Assembly: GCA_026826555.1 (NCBI GenBank)
Contig: JAKSZT010054011.1
Location: 204,033-268,032, forward strand
From: Tolypeutes matacus
Lineage: Eukaryota > Chordata > Mammalia > Cingulata > Chlamyphoridae
Reading direction: 5' to 3'
DNA length: 64,000 bases
The position numbers were made by a program, and so were the translations under genes. Of this stretch, positions 10,600 to 23,778 are shown piece by piece. Numbering within the stretch: position 1 is the stretch's first letter; each line of letters begins with the position of its first letter. Below the pieces are notes generated by a model. The model was not told where the DNA came from. It was given only the letters and a program-made list of their open reading frames with translations, and did no database searches.

Positions 10600-11130
10600 A
10601 CTCCTGTAGTAGACAAATATATATTGAGCTCCTACTATATGCCAGACACTTTTTTTTTTCAGGAGGTACTGGGGATTGAACCTAGGACCTCGTACATGGG
10701 AAGCAGGCATTCAACCACTGAGCTACATCCGCTTCTCGATGGGAGTTGGCTTTTTTGTTTGTCTGTTTTTAGGGGTTACTGGGGTTCGAACCTGGAACCT
10801 CATACGTGGGAAGCAGGTACTCAACCACTTGAGCTACATCCACTCTCCCCAGACACTTTTCTGGGTCCTGGAATGTAATGATGAAGAGGAGGAATATGAT
10901 CTTTTCTTTCACAGATTGTGTGTTTGATTGGGGGAGGCAGCATACACTTGAACAAAAACACAAGATGACTCTAGCTCACAGTAGCGCAAGGAAGGGAATG
11001 AACCAGGGTAATATGATAGTGACTGGGAGAGGCTATTTAGATAGTATAATCAAGGCAGGCTTCTCTGAGGAGGTAGCATTTCAGCTGAACTATGAAGGCT
11101 GTGTGGATTTCTTTTGAACCAAAGTCTGCC
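10600..11130 (+). repeat. ancient 'family R' copy 2, split by a SINE
   Basis: TATTGAGCTCCTACTATATG before the SINE, and TGACTGGGAGAGGC, GGCTTCTCTGAGGAGGTAG, CATTTCAGCTGAACTATGAAGG after it, keep the order seen in other copies of this family. Confidence 0.5.
10654..10848 (-). mobile_element. two tandem tRNA-like SINE units (DAS type)
   Basis: Two antisense heads: GGGGATTGAACCTAGGACC with GAGCTACATCCGC, then GGGGTTCGAACCTGGAACC with GAGCTACATCCAC. TSD CCAGACACTTTT at 10642-10653 and 10849-10860, so the pair inserted as one dimeric unit. Confidence 0.9.
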
Positions 11131-11194
11131 AAACTAGAGCTACATTACTGAAGACTCCTTGTCTGGGCATGGGCAAAGTCTTTAATTATTCAAA

Positions 11195-11650
11195 GCATGG
11201 GTGTTCCCTTTAGACCCTCAGTCTTCTCTTCTCCAGATGAAGCATCCTCAGTTCTTTCAGCTGTTGATTATGTGACCCAATTTAGCTCCTCTCAGAATCC
11301 TTCTCAATCAATTTTAGAAATTATGTATATATTAAATCTGGTGCCCAGAATAAAAAAATTGTGGATGACTAGCACAAAAGGACTATTATGCCCTTTGTAC
11401 CGGATGCTGCATTTCTAGTCACTCAAAGTAGTAAGAATTAAAAAAAAATTTTTGATTGGGTACATCACATTGTTTTCTTAATTGAGTTAAAGTAAAATAA
11501 ATCAGCTTATAATGTGCCCCATGAAATTTTGGAAATTAATTGCACAGCCTTATATTTATTTGTATTAAGTTTAATTTTGTCCTGTTCTTCCAGCTGGTCT
11601 GGATCTTTTTGTTTCTTCATTCTGTCATCCAATGTTTTGTTTTTCTTTTT
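11195..11650 (-). repeat. L3/CR1 LINE fossil
   Basis: TTCTCCAGATGAAGCATCC, CTGGTGCCCAGAATAAAA, CTGGATCTTTTTGTTTC and CATTCTGTCATCCAATG follow the antisense order of CR1/L3 elements in amniotes. Heavily diverged. One of the oldest insertions here. Confidence 0.65.
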
Positions 11651-12010
11651 AGTCCTTCAGTAATTTACCAGGGAGGTGAAAGTGGTAGCTTGGGTAAGAG
11701 ATGATGGAAGCTTTTTGGAAACAAAGATGAGGATGGCTTTGGGATATATTTGGAGAGCAGATATGACTGGCTGATGGGTTGGAGGCAGTAAAGAAAAGAG
11801 AGGAACCAGGCATCACTCCTGGGTTTGAAGTCCGAGCAACAGCACCAATATGGCGCCACTAACAGAAATAGGGAAGACTTGGTAGAGGGCTTGGTTGTGA
11901 GGAAATAGTAAATCAGTAGTTTTAGAGTCATTTTCATTTTCTTCCTATTTTCTGCATTTCTGAATTTTTATCAATAATATTTGGGGGTCCCAAAAAAGAA
12001 GGTAGTGAAG
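11651..12010 (+). repeat. ancient 'family R', downstream part
   Basis: AAGAGATGATGGAAGC, GATATATTTGGAGAGC, GAGAGGAACCAGGCATCACTC and AATAGGGAAGACTTGG match the remembered later part of the same long ancient repeat, placed after the CR1 fossil. Confidence 0.45.
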
Positions 12011-12505
12011 TTTAGTTCTGATTATTGAATTCAGAACAAGACATGTGAGTGAGACAAGAGGAGTGCTGAACTTGTAGAATGTTATAGGCATTTTCTTCTT
12101 AAACCAGACTATAGAAATCAGATCTGTATTCCTTGCAAAAGCAGGAACTCAGAGGTGACGCTATTGCGCTACACACATTTCTGATGGGAATAGAAATGAA
12201 AGATGTTCCCAGGCTTTTTCACTTTTATCAAATACGAAAACCAGAGGGCATGATCCAAGTGGAGGAAGGATTGAGCCTGAGGAGTTGTGGATGAGTGTGT
12301 TAACCAGGGAGCAGTTTATCCTTGGAATATACTTATAGAAGACGGCAATAAAATGTCATAAATGCTTTAAAAATAGATTTTATATTTAGGAAACAGAAAG
12401 ATGGGATACAGGCACCATTTTCACTGCCAGGTTCTAGTCTTTGGTTTGCTGAAGGACCTTTGCCGAGAGATTTTCCCTATAATCACAGAATCCTAGTGTG
12501 TTTAT
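12011..12505. other. single-copy sequence, no gene seen
   Basis: No known repeat, RNA or open frame of note. Confidence 0.4.
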
Positions 12506-13902
12506 TAAAGTTTTTTTTTTCTATTTTATACATTTTTATATTAGATAAACTGTAGGCTTAAAGAAAAAGCTTGCAGAAAATATAGAGTTCCCATGTACTT
12601 CATCCCTACCCCCCCCCCCCAGTTTTCCCTATTATTAACACTTTGCATTAGTGTGGCACTTTTGTTACAATTGATGAAAGAATATTATTATAATTGTACT
12701 ATTAACTATATTCCATAGTTTACATTAGAGTTCACTGTGTTGTGCAGTCCTATAGGTTTAAAAAAGTTTTTTTTTTATTCTAGTAATAGGTACAACCTAA
12801 GATTTTCCCTTATGAAATATATATTCTACATAATATATATTCAAATATATAATTCTGTGGTGTTAATTCACAATGTTGTGCTATCATCACCACCATCCAT
12901 TAACAAAACATTTCCATCACCCCAAACAGAAACTCTGTACCAATTAAGCTTTAACTCCCCACTCCCTATCTCCACCTCAGCCCTTGGTAACCTGAATTCT
13001 AGTTTCTGACTCTCTGAATTTGCTTATTCTAATTATTTCATTTCAGTGAACTCATACAATATTTGTCCTTTTGTGTCTGCTGGATTATTTCATTGAACAT
13101 AATGTCTTCAATGTACATCCATGTTATCACATGTATCAGAACTTCATTCCTTTTTATGACTGAAAAATATTCCATTGTATATATTTTAACACATTTTGTT
13201 TATCCTGTCATCTGTTTATGGGCACATGGGTTGCTTTCGACAATTGTGAATAATACTGCTATGAACATTGGAATACAAATATCTGTTAGAATCCCTGCTT
13301 TTGATTCTTTTGCAGTCAAATAAATCACTTAGAAGTGGAATTGCTGGATCATATGGTAATTCTCAGCTTTCTGAGGAACTGCCAAACAGTTTTCTACAGC
13401 AGTTGTACCATTTTACATTCTTGCTAACAATGAGTAGGTGTTCCTATTTCTCTGCATCCTCTCCAACACCTACTTTCCATAAAAAAAAAAAAAAAAAATA
13501 GTAGCCATTCTAGTGAGTGTGAAATGGTATATCATTGTGGTTTTGATTTGCATTTCCCTAATGGCTAATGACATTGAACATCTTTTCATGTGCTTTTTGG
13601 CCAAATATCTTCTTTTGAGAAAAGTCTATTTAAGTCCCTTTCCCACTTTTTATTTAAGTTGCTTTTCTTTTGGTTGTTGAGTTGTATATTTTGGATGTTA
13701 AACTTATTAGATATGTGATTTCCTAATATTTTCTCACATTTTGAGAGTTTCCTTTTTATTTTCATGATGAAATCCTTGATGCACAAATATTTAAAGTTTT
13801 GATGAAGTCCTATTTATCTATTGTATCTTTTGTTGCTTGTGTTTTTGGTGTAAAGTCTACAAAAACATTGCATAACACAAGGTACTGAAGATGCTTCCCT
13901 AT

Positions 13903-14128
13903 ATATATATATTTTTTTGAGGTACCAGGGCTGGGGATTGAACTCGGGACCTTATATGTGGGAAGCCAGCACTCAACCATTGAGTCACATCAGCTCCCCT
14001 GTGTTGGCTTTTTTTTTGTTGTTCATTTGCTTGTTGTTTGTTTTTGTTTTTTGGGAGGCACCAGGCACCGAATCTGGGACTTTCCATGTGGGAAGCAGGC
14101 GCTCAACTGCTTGATCCATATCCATTCC
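13903..14128 (-). mobile_element. dimeric DAS-SINE in L1-A
   Basis: Two antisense tRNA-like heads (GGGATTGAACTCGGGACC; CACCGAATCTGGGAC) flank a T-rich linker. L1-A reads on from CTTCCCTAT into GTTTTCTTCTAGG, with a short duplication CCCTAT. Confidence 0.8.
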
Positions 14129-14271
14129 CCCTATGTTTTCTTCTAGGTCAGTTGGCCATAAATGTGAGAGTTGCTTTCTGAACTCTCAATTAGATTCCAT
14201 TGGTCAATTAGATTCTATTGGTGTGTCTTTGTGACAGACCATGCTGTTTGATCGCTATGGCTTTGTAATTT

Positions 14272-14429
14272 TTTTTCCAATTTTTTGGATACATATTCAT
14301 AAAACATATAATCCACCCAAACTGTGTAATCAATAGTATTTGGTATAATCACAGAGTTTTGCATTCATCACATTGATATTAAAGCATTTTCATTATTCCA
14401 ATATGTAATAAGCTTTTTTAAAATTTATT
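14272..14429 (-). mobile_element. L1 3' UTR fragment inserted in L1-A
   Basis: ATATAATCCACCCAAACTG, TGTAATCAATAGTATTTGG and AAAGCATTTTCATTATTCC match the 3' ends at 15520-15630 and 59530-59610. A strongly 5'-truncated copy. Confidence 0.65.
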
Positions 14430-14531
14430 TTTAAAATTTTTAATTAAAGATTTTCTTTATTTATTCCCCCCCCCACCATTGTTTTGTGCTCACTATCTGC
14501 TCTGTGTGTTCTTTTGTGTCTGCTTGTCTTC

Positions 14532-15050
14532 CTTTTTTTTTTTAAACATTTATTTATTTACTTTTATCATTTTTATCCCACCCTTCCCCCCGTTTTTGCT
14601 GTTTTTGTGTCCTTTCGCCAAGCAATTCTCTGTGTCTGTTTCCTGCCCTCTTTTCTCATCTTTCTCCTCCTGTCTTCACCAGGATTTGGTCCTGGGAATC
14701 TCCGATGTGGGAGAGAGGCGTCCTACACCTGCACCACCTGAGTTCCTGTTTTTTTTTCAGCGTGTCTCGTCTTTGCTCTCCCTTGTGTCACTCTCCAGTT
14801 ATGTCATCATCTTGCTGTGTGGCTTGGTGGGGCCTGGTGGTGCACCTACACATGGGGCCTGGTGGTGCACCCGCTCACAGGGCCTGACGGTGCACCCGCT
14901 CATGGAGCCTGGCGGTGCACCTGCTCGCGGGGCCTGGCAGCCCACATGCCTTCTATATTTTGCTTTATTTTTACTGGGAGGTCCTGGGATTGAACCCACA
15001 TCCCTCCATATGAGAGAGGGATGTCCAACCATTTGAGCCACATCCACCCC
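14532..15050 (-). mobile_element. inner DAS-SINE nested in a SINE
   Basis: TSD CTGCTTGTCTTC (14520-14531 and 15051-15062). Has an antisense T tail, one tRNA-like head near 14680-14750, a 25-bp minisatellite, and a second head (GGGATTGAACCCACATCCC). Long frames of 185 and 183 codons cross this SINE pair; they are by-products of stop-poor SINE sequence. Confidence 0.85.
14829..14940. repeat. 25-bp minisatellite, about 4.5 units
   Basis: Units start at 14829, 14854, 14879, 14904 and 14929 (partial), each reading GGGGCCTGGNGGTGCACC with a variable end. The period is exactly 25 bp with no indels. It lies wholly inside the inner SINE. Confidence 0.92.
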
Positions 15051-16816
15051 CTGCTTGTCTTCTCTTTAGGCGGCACTGGGAACCTATCCTGGGACCTTCT
15101 GGAGTGGAGAGAGACACTCAAACCTTTGCGCCACCTCAGCTCCCTGGTCGGCTATGTCTCTTATCATCTCTCTTCTGTGTCTCTTTTTGTTGTGTTATCT
15201 TGCTGTGCCAGCACTCCTGCGCAGGCCAGCACTCTGCATGGGCCAGCTCACTGCTTGGGCCAGCTCGCGATGCAGGCCAGCTTACCTTTCACCAGGAGGC
15301 CCCGGGAAGCAAGCCCTGGACCTCCTATATGGAGACGGGAGCCTAATCGCTTGAGCCACATCTGCTTCCCTATAATAAGTTTTAAGATCAGGAAGTGTGT
15401 GCCCTCCAACTTTGTTCTTCTTTTTCTTTTTCAAGATAGCTTTGACTATGTGGAGCCCTTTCCCTTTCAATATACATTAAAAAATATATATTTTAACAAA
15501 TCAATTTTATTGACACACATTAATAAAGCATATAATTTATCCAAAGTGTACAATCAATGGTATTTCATATAATCACATAGTTGTGCATTCATCACTTTAA
15601 TCATTATCAGAGCATTTTCATTATTTCAATAATAAAATAATTATTATTATAAACAAAAAACAGGCAAACAAACAAGAAAATTCTTCACCTCTCCATCTCT
15701 CTATATTTCCCCTTCTATACAACATAGTGTCCTCCAGGTTCATCGATGTTGTCATATGCTTTATGATTTCATTTCTTCTTATAGCTGCAAAATATTCCAT
15801 TGTATGAATATAGAACAGTTTGTTTATCCAGTCATCTGTTGATGGTCACCCTGGGTTGCTTCCAACTTTTGTCAATCATGAATAATGCTGCTATGAACAT
15901 CAGTGTGTAGATGTCTGTTCACATCAGTGCCCTCAGTTCTTCTGGGTATATACCTAGTAGTGGTATTGCAGGGTCACGTGGCAAGTCTACATTCAACTTC
16001 TTTAGGAACTGCCAAACAGTCCTCCACAGTGGCTGTACTATTCTGCATTCCCACCAATAGTGAATAAGAGTTCCTATCTCTCCACACCCTCTCTAACACT
16101 TATAGTTTTCTCTCTTTTTAATAGTGGCCATTGTGATAGGTGTGAAATGATATCTCATTGTAGTTTTGATTTGCATTTCCCTAATCATTAGTGATGTTGA
16201 ACATTTTTTCATGTGTTTTTTTGCCATTTGTATTTCTTCTTTGGACAAATGTCTATTCAAGTCCTTTGCCCTTTTTAAATTGGGTCATTTGTCTTTTTAT
16301 TGTTGACTTGTAACTTCTCTTTGTATATCATGGATATTAAACCTTTATTGAACATGTGATTTCCAAATATTTTCTCCCATTGAGTCTGCTACCTTTTCAC
16401 CCTTTTGACAAAGTCCCGTGAGGTTCAAAAGTGTTTGATTTTGAGGAGGTCCCAATTATCTATTTTTTCTTTTGTTGCGTGTGCTTTGGGTGTAAGGCCC
16501 AAGAAACCACCACCTACCACAGGTCTTTAAGATGTTTCCTACATTTTCTTCTAGTAGTTTTATGGTCCTGGCTTTTATATTTAGGTTTTTGACCCATTTT
16601 GAGTTGATTCTTGTATAGAGAGTGAGACAGAGGTCCTCTTTCATTCTTTTGCTTATAGATATCCAGGTCTTCCAGCACCATTTGTTGAAGAGACTGTTTT
16701 GTCCTAACATGGACTTGGTAGGAAAAACCAGTTGACCATAGACGTGAGGGTTTATTTCTGGACTCTCAATTCTATTCCACTGATCGATGTGTTCACCTTT
16801 ATACCAATGCTGTTTT

Positions 16817-17004
16817 TTTTTTTTTTTTTTTTAAAGATTTTATTTATGTATTCATTTATCCCCCCCTTGCTGCTTGTGCTCGCTGGGTCAGCCAACCACG
16901 CCGTGCGGGCGGGCCTGACCTCACCAGGAGGCCCCGGGAACCGAACCCGGGGCCCCCCATATGGTAAACGGGAGCCCCACTGATTGAGCCACAGCCGCTT
17001 CCCA
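16817..17004 (-). mobile_element. DAS-SINE, long-body type
   Basis: T20 run, AAGATTTTATTTATG tail and a CCACAGCCGCTTCCC head. TSD ACCAATGCTGTTTT (16803-16816 and 17005-17018) in L1-B ORF2. Confidence 0.93.
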
Positions 17005-19288
17005 ACCAATGCTGTTTTGACCACTGTAGATTTGTAATATATTTCAAGGTCAGGCAGTGAAATTCCGCCCATGTTGCTCTTCTTTTTTAGAATGCTTTTG
17101 GCTATTTGGGTGCACTTTCCCTTCCAAATGAATTTGGTAATTGTCTTTTCTATTTCTGTAAAGTAGGCTATTGGAATTTTGATTGGTATTACGTTGAATC
17201 TATAAATCAGTTTGGGTAAGATTGATATCTTCACAATATTTACTCTTCCAATCCATGAACATGGAATGCCTTTCCATTTGTTTAGGTCTTCATTGATTTC
17301 TTCTAGCATTGTTTTGTAGTTTTCTGCATATAGGTCCTGGACTTCTTTGGTTAAATTATTTCCTAGGTATTTGAGTCTTTTGTTGCTATTGTAAATGGAA
17401 TTTTTTTCTTTTTTCCTTCTGATTGGTTATTATTCCTGTATAGAAACCATACTGATTTTTGGGTGTTGACACTTTTGTACCCTGCCATGTTTCTGAACTA
17501 ATCTATTAGCTCTATTAGCTTTGTTGTGGATTTTTTTCAGGATTATAGCTATATAGGAACATGTCATCTGCAAATAAGGGAAGTTTTACACCTTCCTTTT
17601 CAATCTGACTGCCTTTTTTTTCTTTCTCTTGCTTAATTCCTCTGGCTAGCACTTCCAGTACAATATTGAATAACAGTGCTGACAGTGGGCATCCTTGTCT
17701 TGTTACTGATCTTACAGGGGAAGCTTTTAGTCATTTACCATTAAGTCTGATGTAGGTTTTGTGTTTTTCATATATGACCTTAATCATGTTCAGGAAGTTC
17801 CCTTCTATTCCTAGTTTTCTAAGTGTTTTATCACAAAATGGTGCTGGATTTGTCAAATGTGTCTCTTGAGATGAAATGTGTTCTTTTCCTTTGTTCTATT
17901 TATATCATGTATTATATTGATTGATTAATTGACTTTTTAAATATTGAACCAGCTTTGTATTCCTGTGGTATATCCCATTTGATTATGTTGTATAATTCTT
18001 TTAATATGCTGTTGGTTTCATTCTGATAGCATTTTTTGAGGATTTTTGCACTTATATTCATAAGGGATATTGCTCTGTAATGTTCTTTTCTTGTGTTATC
18101 TTTATCTAGCTTTAGTATGAAGGTGATGTTGGCCTCATAGAATGAGTTAGATAGTGTTTCTTCCTCTTCAACTTTCTGGAAGTTTTTGAGAAATACTTAT
18201 GATAATTCTTGGAATAGTTGGTGAAATTCACCAGTTAAGGTATCTCTTCCTGGGCTTTTCTTCTTGGGAGGTTTTTGATGACTGATTCAATCTTTTTTCT
18301 TGTTATTGGTTTGTTAAGATTGTCCATTTTTTCATAAGTCAATGTAAGTAGTTTGTGTGTTTCTAGGAATTTATCCATTCTACCTAGGTTAATAATCTGA
18401 TTGTTGTCATAAAATTTTTCATTGTATCCTTTTATAATCCATTTTATATCTGTGGGGTTGGTAGTAATGTCTCCCCTTTCATTTCTGATTTAATGATTTG
18501 CATCTTCTCTTTTTTTTCTTTCAGTCTACCCAAAGGTTTGTTGATTTTATGTAGTTTTGTTGTTTCTGTTGTTTTTCTGTTTCATTTATTTCTACTCTAA
18601 TCTTTGTTATTTCCTTATTTCTAGTCACTTTGGATTTAGTTTGCTCTTCTTTTACTAGATCTTTCATTTGTGACATGAGGTTTGTGATTTGAGATCTTTC
18701 TTCTTTTTTAATGTAAGCATTTAGAGCTATAAATTTCCCTTTCATCACTGCCTTTGCTGCATCTCATACGTTTTTGCATGTTGTGGTTTTATTTTCATTT
18801 GCCTCAAGATATTTCCTAATTTTCTTTATGATTTGTTCTTTGACCCATGGTTGTTTACATGTGCATTATTTTTTTTCCACATATCTGTGAACTTTCCAGT
18901 TCTCTCTCTGTTATTGATTTCTGGCTTCATTCCACTGTAGTCATACAAGATACTGTCATATGGTTTCAATATTTTTAAGTTTATTGAGACTTGTTTTGTG
19001 ACCTAACATATGATCTATACTGGAGAATGACTCAGGTGCAGTAGAGAAGAATGTGTATTCTGCTATTATTGGGTGAAGTGTTCTATATATGTCAGTTAGG
19101 TCTTGTTGGTTTAGAGTATCAATGGAATCTTCTATTTCCTTATTGATCTTTTGTCTAGATATTCTATCCATTATTGAAAGTGGTATATTTAAGTCTTCTA
19201 CTATTGATATAGAACTATCCATTTCTCCCTTCAAATCTGTCAATATTTCATATATTTTGGGACTCTGCTATTAGGTGCATGCATTTTA

Positions 19289-19468
19289 TTTTATTTTTTA
19301 GATTTTATTTATTTATTCATTTATCCCCCCCTTGCTGCTTGTGCTCGCTGGGTCAGCTAACCACGCCGTGCAGGCGGGCTTGCCTTCACCAGGAGGCCCC
19401 GGGAACCGAACCTGGGGCCTCCCATATGGTAAACGGGAGCCCTACTGATTGAGCCACAGCCGCTTCCC
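19289..19468 (-). mobile_element. DAS-SINE, long-body type
   Basis: TSD AGGTGCATGCATTTTA (19273-19288 and 19469-19484), in L1-B. Confidence 0.93.
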
Positions 19469-19868
19469 AGGTGCATGCATTTTAGATAATTATCTTCTTT
19501 ATTACAATATAGTGAACTTCTTTGTCCCCTGTAACAGTTTTTGACTTAAAGCCTATTTTATCTGATATTATTATACCTTTTCCAGCTTTCTTTTGATTAA
19601 TATTTGCATGGTATATTTTTTCCAACCATTTATGTTCAACTTTCAATTTCAAGACTTGTGTCTTTGGATTCAAATTGAGTCTCTTGTAAACAGTGTATAG
19701 TTGGGTCATACTTTTTTTTTTAAGATTTATTTTTTTTTAATTTTAATTTTTTTGTTTTTCTTTATACTTTAGTCTTTTTTTTTTTTCTTTTACATTTCTA
19801 AATTAAATGTAATGGATACATATAATTTTTTTTTTGAATCAAACAATAGGTTACACAATATATTTGGT

Positions 19869-22800
19869 TCATAGTAATGCATTCATACAGTATTTGTCCT
19901 TTTGTGTCTGGCTTGCTTCACTCAACATAATGTCCTCCAGGTTCATCCATGTTGCCATATGCTTCATGACTCCACCTCCTCTTACAGCTGCATAATATTC
20001 CATCGTGTGAATAGACCACAGTTTGTTTATCCATTCATCTGTTGATGGACACCTGGGTTGTTTCCAACTTTTGGCAATCGTGAATAATGTGGCTATGAAC
20101 ATCGGTGTGCAGATGTCTGTTCATGTCACTGCTCTCAGTTCTTCTGGGTATATACCCAGTAGTGGTATTGCAGGGTCACGTGGCAAGTCTATATTCAACT
20201 TCTTTAGGAACTGCCAAACAGTCCTCCATAGTGGCAGTACCATTCTGCATTCCCACCAACAGTGAAGAAGTGTTCCTATCTCTCCACATCCTCTCCAACA
20301 CTTGTAGTTCTCTGTCTTTTTAATAGTGGCCATTCTGATAGGTGTGAAATGATATCTCATTGTAGTTTTGATTTGCATTTCCCTAGTCATTAGTGATGTT
20401 GGGCATTTTTTCATGTATTTTTTTTTTTTGCCATTTGTATTTCTTCCTTGGGCAAATGTCTATTCAAGTCTTTTGCCCATTTTATAATTGGGTTGTTTGT
20501 CTTTTTATTGTTGAGTTGTAACATCTCTTTATATATCCTGGATATTAAACCCTTTTCAGACACAGGTGACTTCCAAATATTTTCTCCCATTGAGTTGGCT
20601 GCCTTTTCACCCTTTTGAAAAAGTCCTGTGAAGTGCAAAAGTGTTTAATTTTGAGGAGGTCCCATTTATCTATTTTTTTTTTGTTGTTGTTGTTGCACGT
20701 GCTTTGGTTGTAAGTCCAAGAAACCACCACCTACTACAAGGTCTTGAAGATGTTTCCCTACATTTCCTTCTAGTAGTTTTATGGTCCTGGCTTTTATATT
20801 TGATCCATTTTGAGTTGTTTCTTGTATAGGGGGTAAGATAGGGGTCCTCTTTCATTCTTTTGGTTATAGATATCCAGTTCTCCCAACACCATTTGTTGAA
20901 GAGACTGTTTTTTTCCCATCAGCGTGGGCTTGGTAGGTATGTCAAAAACCAGTTGACTGTATAGGTGTGAGTATATTTCTGGGTTCTCAATTCTATTCCA
21001 CTGATCAATGTGTCTATCTTTATGCCAGTACCATGCTGTTTGGACCACTGTAGCTTTGTAATATGTTTCAAGGTCAGGCAGTGAAATTCCTCCCTCGTTG
21101 CTCTTTTTTTTTTAGAATGCTTTTGGCTATTCAGGTGCACTTACCCTTCCAGATGAATTTTGTAATTGCCTTCTCTAATTTTGTAAAGTAAGCTGTTGGG
21201 ATTTTGATTGGTATTGCATTGAATCTATAAATCAGTTTGGACAAGATTGACATCTTCACGATATTTATTCTTCCAATTCATGAACACGAATGTCTTTCCA
21301 TTTGTTTAGGTCTTTTAAAATTTCTTTTAGTATTGTTTTGTAGTTTTCTGCATATAGGTCCTGTACTTCTTTGGTTAAATTAACTCCTAGGTATTTGAGT
21401 CTTTTTGTTGCTATTGAAAATGGAATTTTCCCCCTGATTTCCTCCTCAGGTTGTTCAGTACTAGTGTACAAAAACATTACTGATTTTTGTGTGTTGCTCT
21501 TGTATCCTGCCACTTTGCTGAACTCATTTATTAGTTCATGTAGCTTTGTTGTGGATATTTCAGGATTTTCTAAATACAGGGTCATGTCATCTGCAAACAG
21601 TGAGAGTTTTACTTCCTCTTTTCCTATTTGGACGCCTTTAATTTTTTTTTCTTGTCTAATTGCCCTCGCTAGAACTTCTAGTATAATGTAGAAGAACAAT
21701 GGTGACAGTGGGCATCCTTGTCTTGTTCCTGATCTTAGAGGGACAGCTTTCAACCTTTCCCCATTGAGTATGATGTTGGCTGTGGGTTTTTCATATATGC
21801 CTTTTATCATATTGAGGAATTTTCCTTTTATTCCTTTCTTTTAAGTATTTTTTATCAAAAAAGAATGCTGGATTTTGTTGAATGCCTTTTCTACATCTAT
21901 TGAGATGATCATGTGGTTTTTTCCCTTCAATTTGTTAATGTGGTATATTACATTGATTGATTTTCTTATGTTGAACCAGCCTTGCATACCAGGAATAAAT
22001 CCCACTTGGTCGTGATGTATAAGTCTTTTGATATGTTGTTGGATTCTATTTGCAAGTATTTTGTTGAGAATTTTTGCATCTATGTTCATTAGAGAGGTTG
22101 GTCTGTAATTTTCTTTTCTTGTGGAATCTTTATCTGGCTTTGGTATTAGGGTGATGTTGGCTTCATAAAATGTGTTGGGTAATTTTCCGTCCTCTTCAAT
22201 TTTTTGGAAGAGTTTAAACAGGATTGGTGTTAATTCTTTTAGAAATGCTTGGTAGAATTCACCTGTGAAGCCATCTGGTCCTGGACTTTTCTTTGCTAGG
22301 AGATTTTTGATGACGGATTCAATCTCATTAATGTGATTGGTTTGTTAAGTTCTTGTATTTCTTGTAGCGTCAGTGTGGTTTGGTTGTGCGTTTCTAGAAA
22401 TTTGTTTATTTCATCTAGGTTGTCTAGTTTGTTGGAATATAGTTTCTCATAATATCCTCTTATGAGTCTTTTTATTTCTGTGAGGTCATTTGTAACTTCC
22501 CCCCTTTCATTTCTGATTGTATTTATTTGCATCTTCTCTCTCTCTCTCTTTTTTTTTGTTAGTCTAGCGAGGGGTTTGTCAATTTTATTGATCTTCTCAA
22601 AGAACCAGCTTTTGGTTTTGTTGATTTTCTCTATTGTTTTTCTGTTCTCATTTTCATTTATTTCTGCTCTAATCTTTATTATTTCTTTCCTTCTGCTTGC
22701 TTTGGGATTGGTTTGCGGATCTTTTTCTAGTTTCTCTAGTTGTTCAGTTAAATCTTTGAGTTTAGCTCTTTCTTGTTTGTAAAATAGACATTTAGGGCTC

Positions 22801-23697
22801 TAAATTTCCCTCTCAAGACTGCCTTCGCTGTATTCCATAAGTTTTCATACGTTGTGTTCTCATTTTTCATTTGTCTCAATATATTTACTGATTTCACTTG
22901 CAATTTCTTCTTTGACCAACCGATTATTCAGGAGTGTGTTGTTCAGTCTCCACACATTTGCAAATTTACTTTTTTCCTGTCTGTTACTGATTTCTAGTTT
23001 CATTCCATTATGATCTGAGAAAGTGCTTTGTGTAATTTCAATCTTTTTATATTTATTGAGAGCTGAATTGTGACCTAACATGTGGTCTATCCTGGAGAAA
23101 GATCCATGGGCACTTGAGAAGAATGTATAACCTGTTGAGTTTGGATGCAGTGTTCTGTATATATCTGTTAGGTCTAACTTGTTTATCATATTGTTCAAAT
23201 TCTCTGTTTCCTTGTTGATCTTCTGTCTAGTTGTTCTATCTAATGATGTGAGAAGGATGTTGAAGTCTCCAAAGATTAATCTAAAAATGTCTACTTCTCC
23301 CTTCAGTTTTGACAGTTTGTCTCATATATTTTGGGGCACCCTGGTTAGGTATGTAGATATTTATGATTGTTATATCTTCCTGGAGGATCGTCCCTTTTAT
23401 TAATATATAATGGCCTTCAGTATCTCTGATCACTTTTTTGCATTTAAAGTCTGTTTTGTCTGACATTAGTATAGCTACCCCTGCTCTTATCTGTTTACTA
23501 TTCGCGTGGAGTATCCTTTTCCAACCTTTTACTTTCAGCCAGTTTGTATCCCTGGGTCTGAGGTGAGTTTCTTGTAAGCAGCATATGGATGGCTCATGTT
23601 TTTTTATCCATTCTGTCAGCCTGTATCTTTTGATTGGGGAATTTAATTCATTCATATTCAATGATATTACTGAAAATGCACTATTTATTTCCTCCAT
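19869..23697 (-). pseudogene. L1-C ORF2 (endonuclease / reverse transcriptase), disrupted
   Basis: The span corresponds to ~1276 codons, the normal L1 ORF2 length. It starts MEEINSAFSVISLNMNELNSP with the endonuclease motif CLQETHL. The reverse transcriptase segment (21265-21810) keeps [13 protein letters not shown] and [10 protein letters not shown], the catalytic aspartate pair. The C-terminus has [11 protein letters not shown] and QTQKDKYC. The reading frame breaks into about nine pieces by small indels and stops, for example around 20411, 21140, 21820 and 22296. It would nick DNA and copy L1 RNA if intact. Confidence 0.88.
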
Positions 23698-23778
23698 TTT
23701 ATTCTTTGGTTTTCATATGTCATCTTGTTTTTGTCTCTCTTTTTACTCTTTTGGTTATCCTTTCTGCTTTTCTTTCTT

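Larger units (their letters stand above)
14430..15371 (-). mobile_element. outer DAS-SINE, split by a second SINE
   Basis: The left end carries the antisense tail (AAGATTTTCTTTATTTATTCC) and TGTGCTCACTATCTGCTCTG. The right end, from 15051, carries two heads (GGAACCTATCCTGGGACC; CCTGGACCTCCTATATGG with GAGCCACATCTGCTTCCC). The host SINE is interrupted at 14532-15050. Confidence 0.8.
12506..15485 (-). mobile_element. L1-A, antisense, 5'-truncated, interrupted
   Basis: Starts with a poly(T) run (12511-12520) and the 3' UTR (CCCATGTACTTCATCC, a C10 run, TTTGCATTAGTGTGGCAC). ORF2's C-terminal end follows from about 13070. The element is cut by a SINE at 13903 and by a composite insertion at 14272-15371. 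After it, ORF2 resumes with GTTTTAAGATCAGGAAGTG and ends where L1-B enters. All frames are broken. Confidence 0.8.

Noticed and set aside
14479..15036. 185-codon and overlapping 183-codon open frames on plus strand
   Set aside because: They run through antisense DAS-SINE sequence and the 25-bp minisatellite, which happen to lack stops. The residues mirror SINE heads (for example GGPGIEP) seen in frames at many other SINE copies.
21265..21810. Reverse transcriptase frame that looks intact (FADD motif)
   Set aside because: It is one fragment of L1-C ORF2; frames before and after are shifted, so it is annotated as part of a pseudogene and not as a gene.
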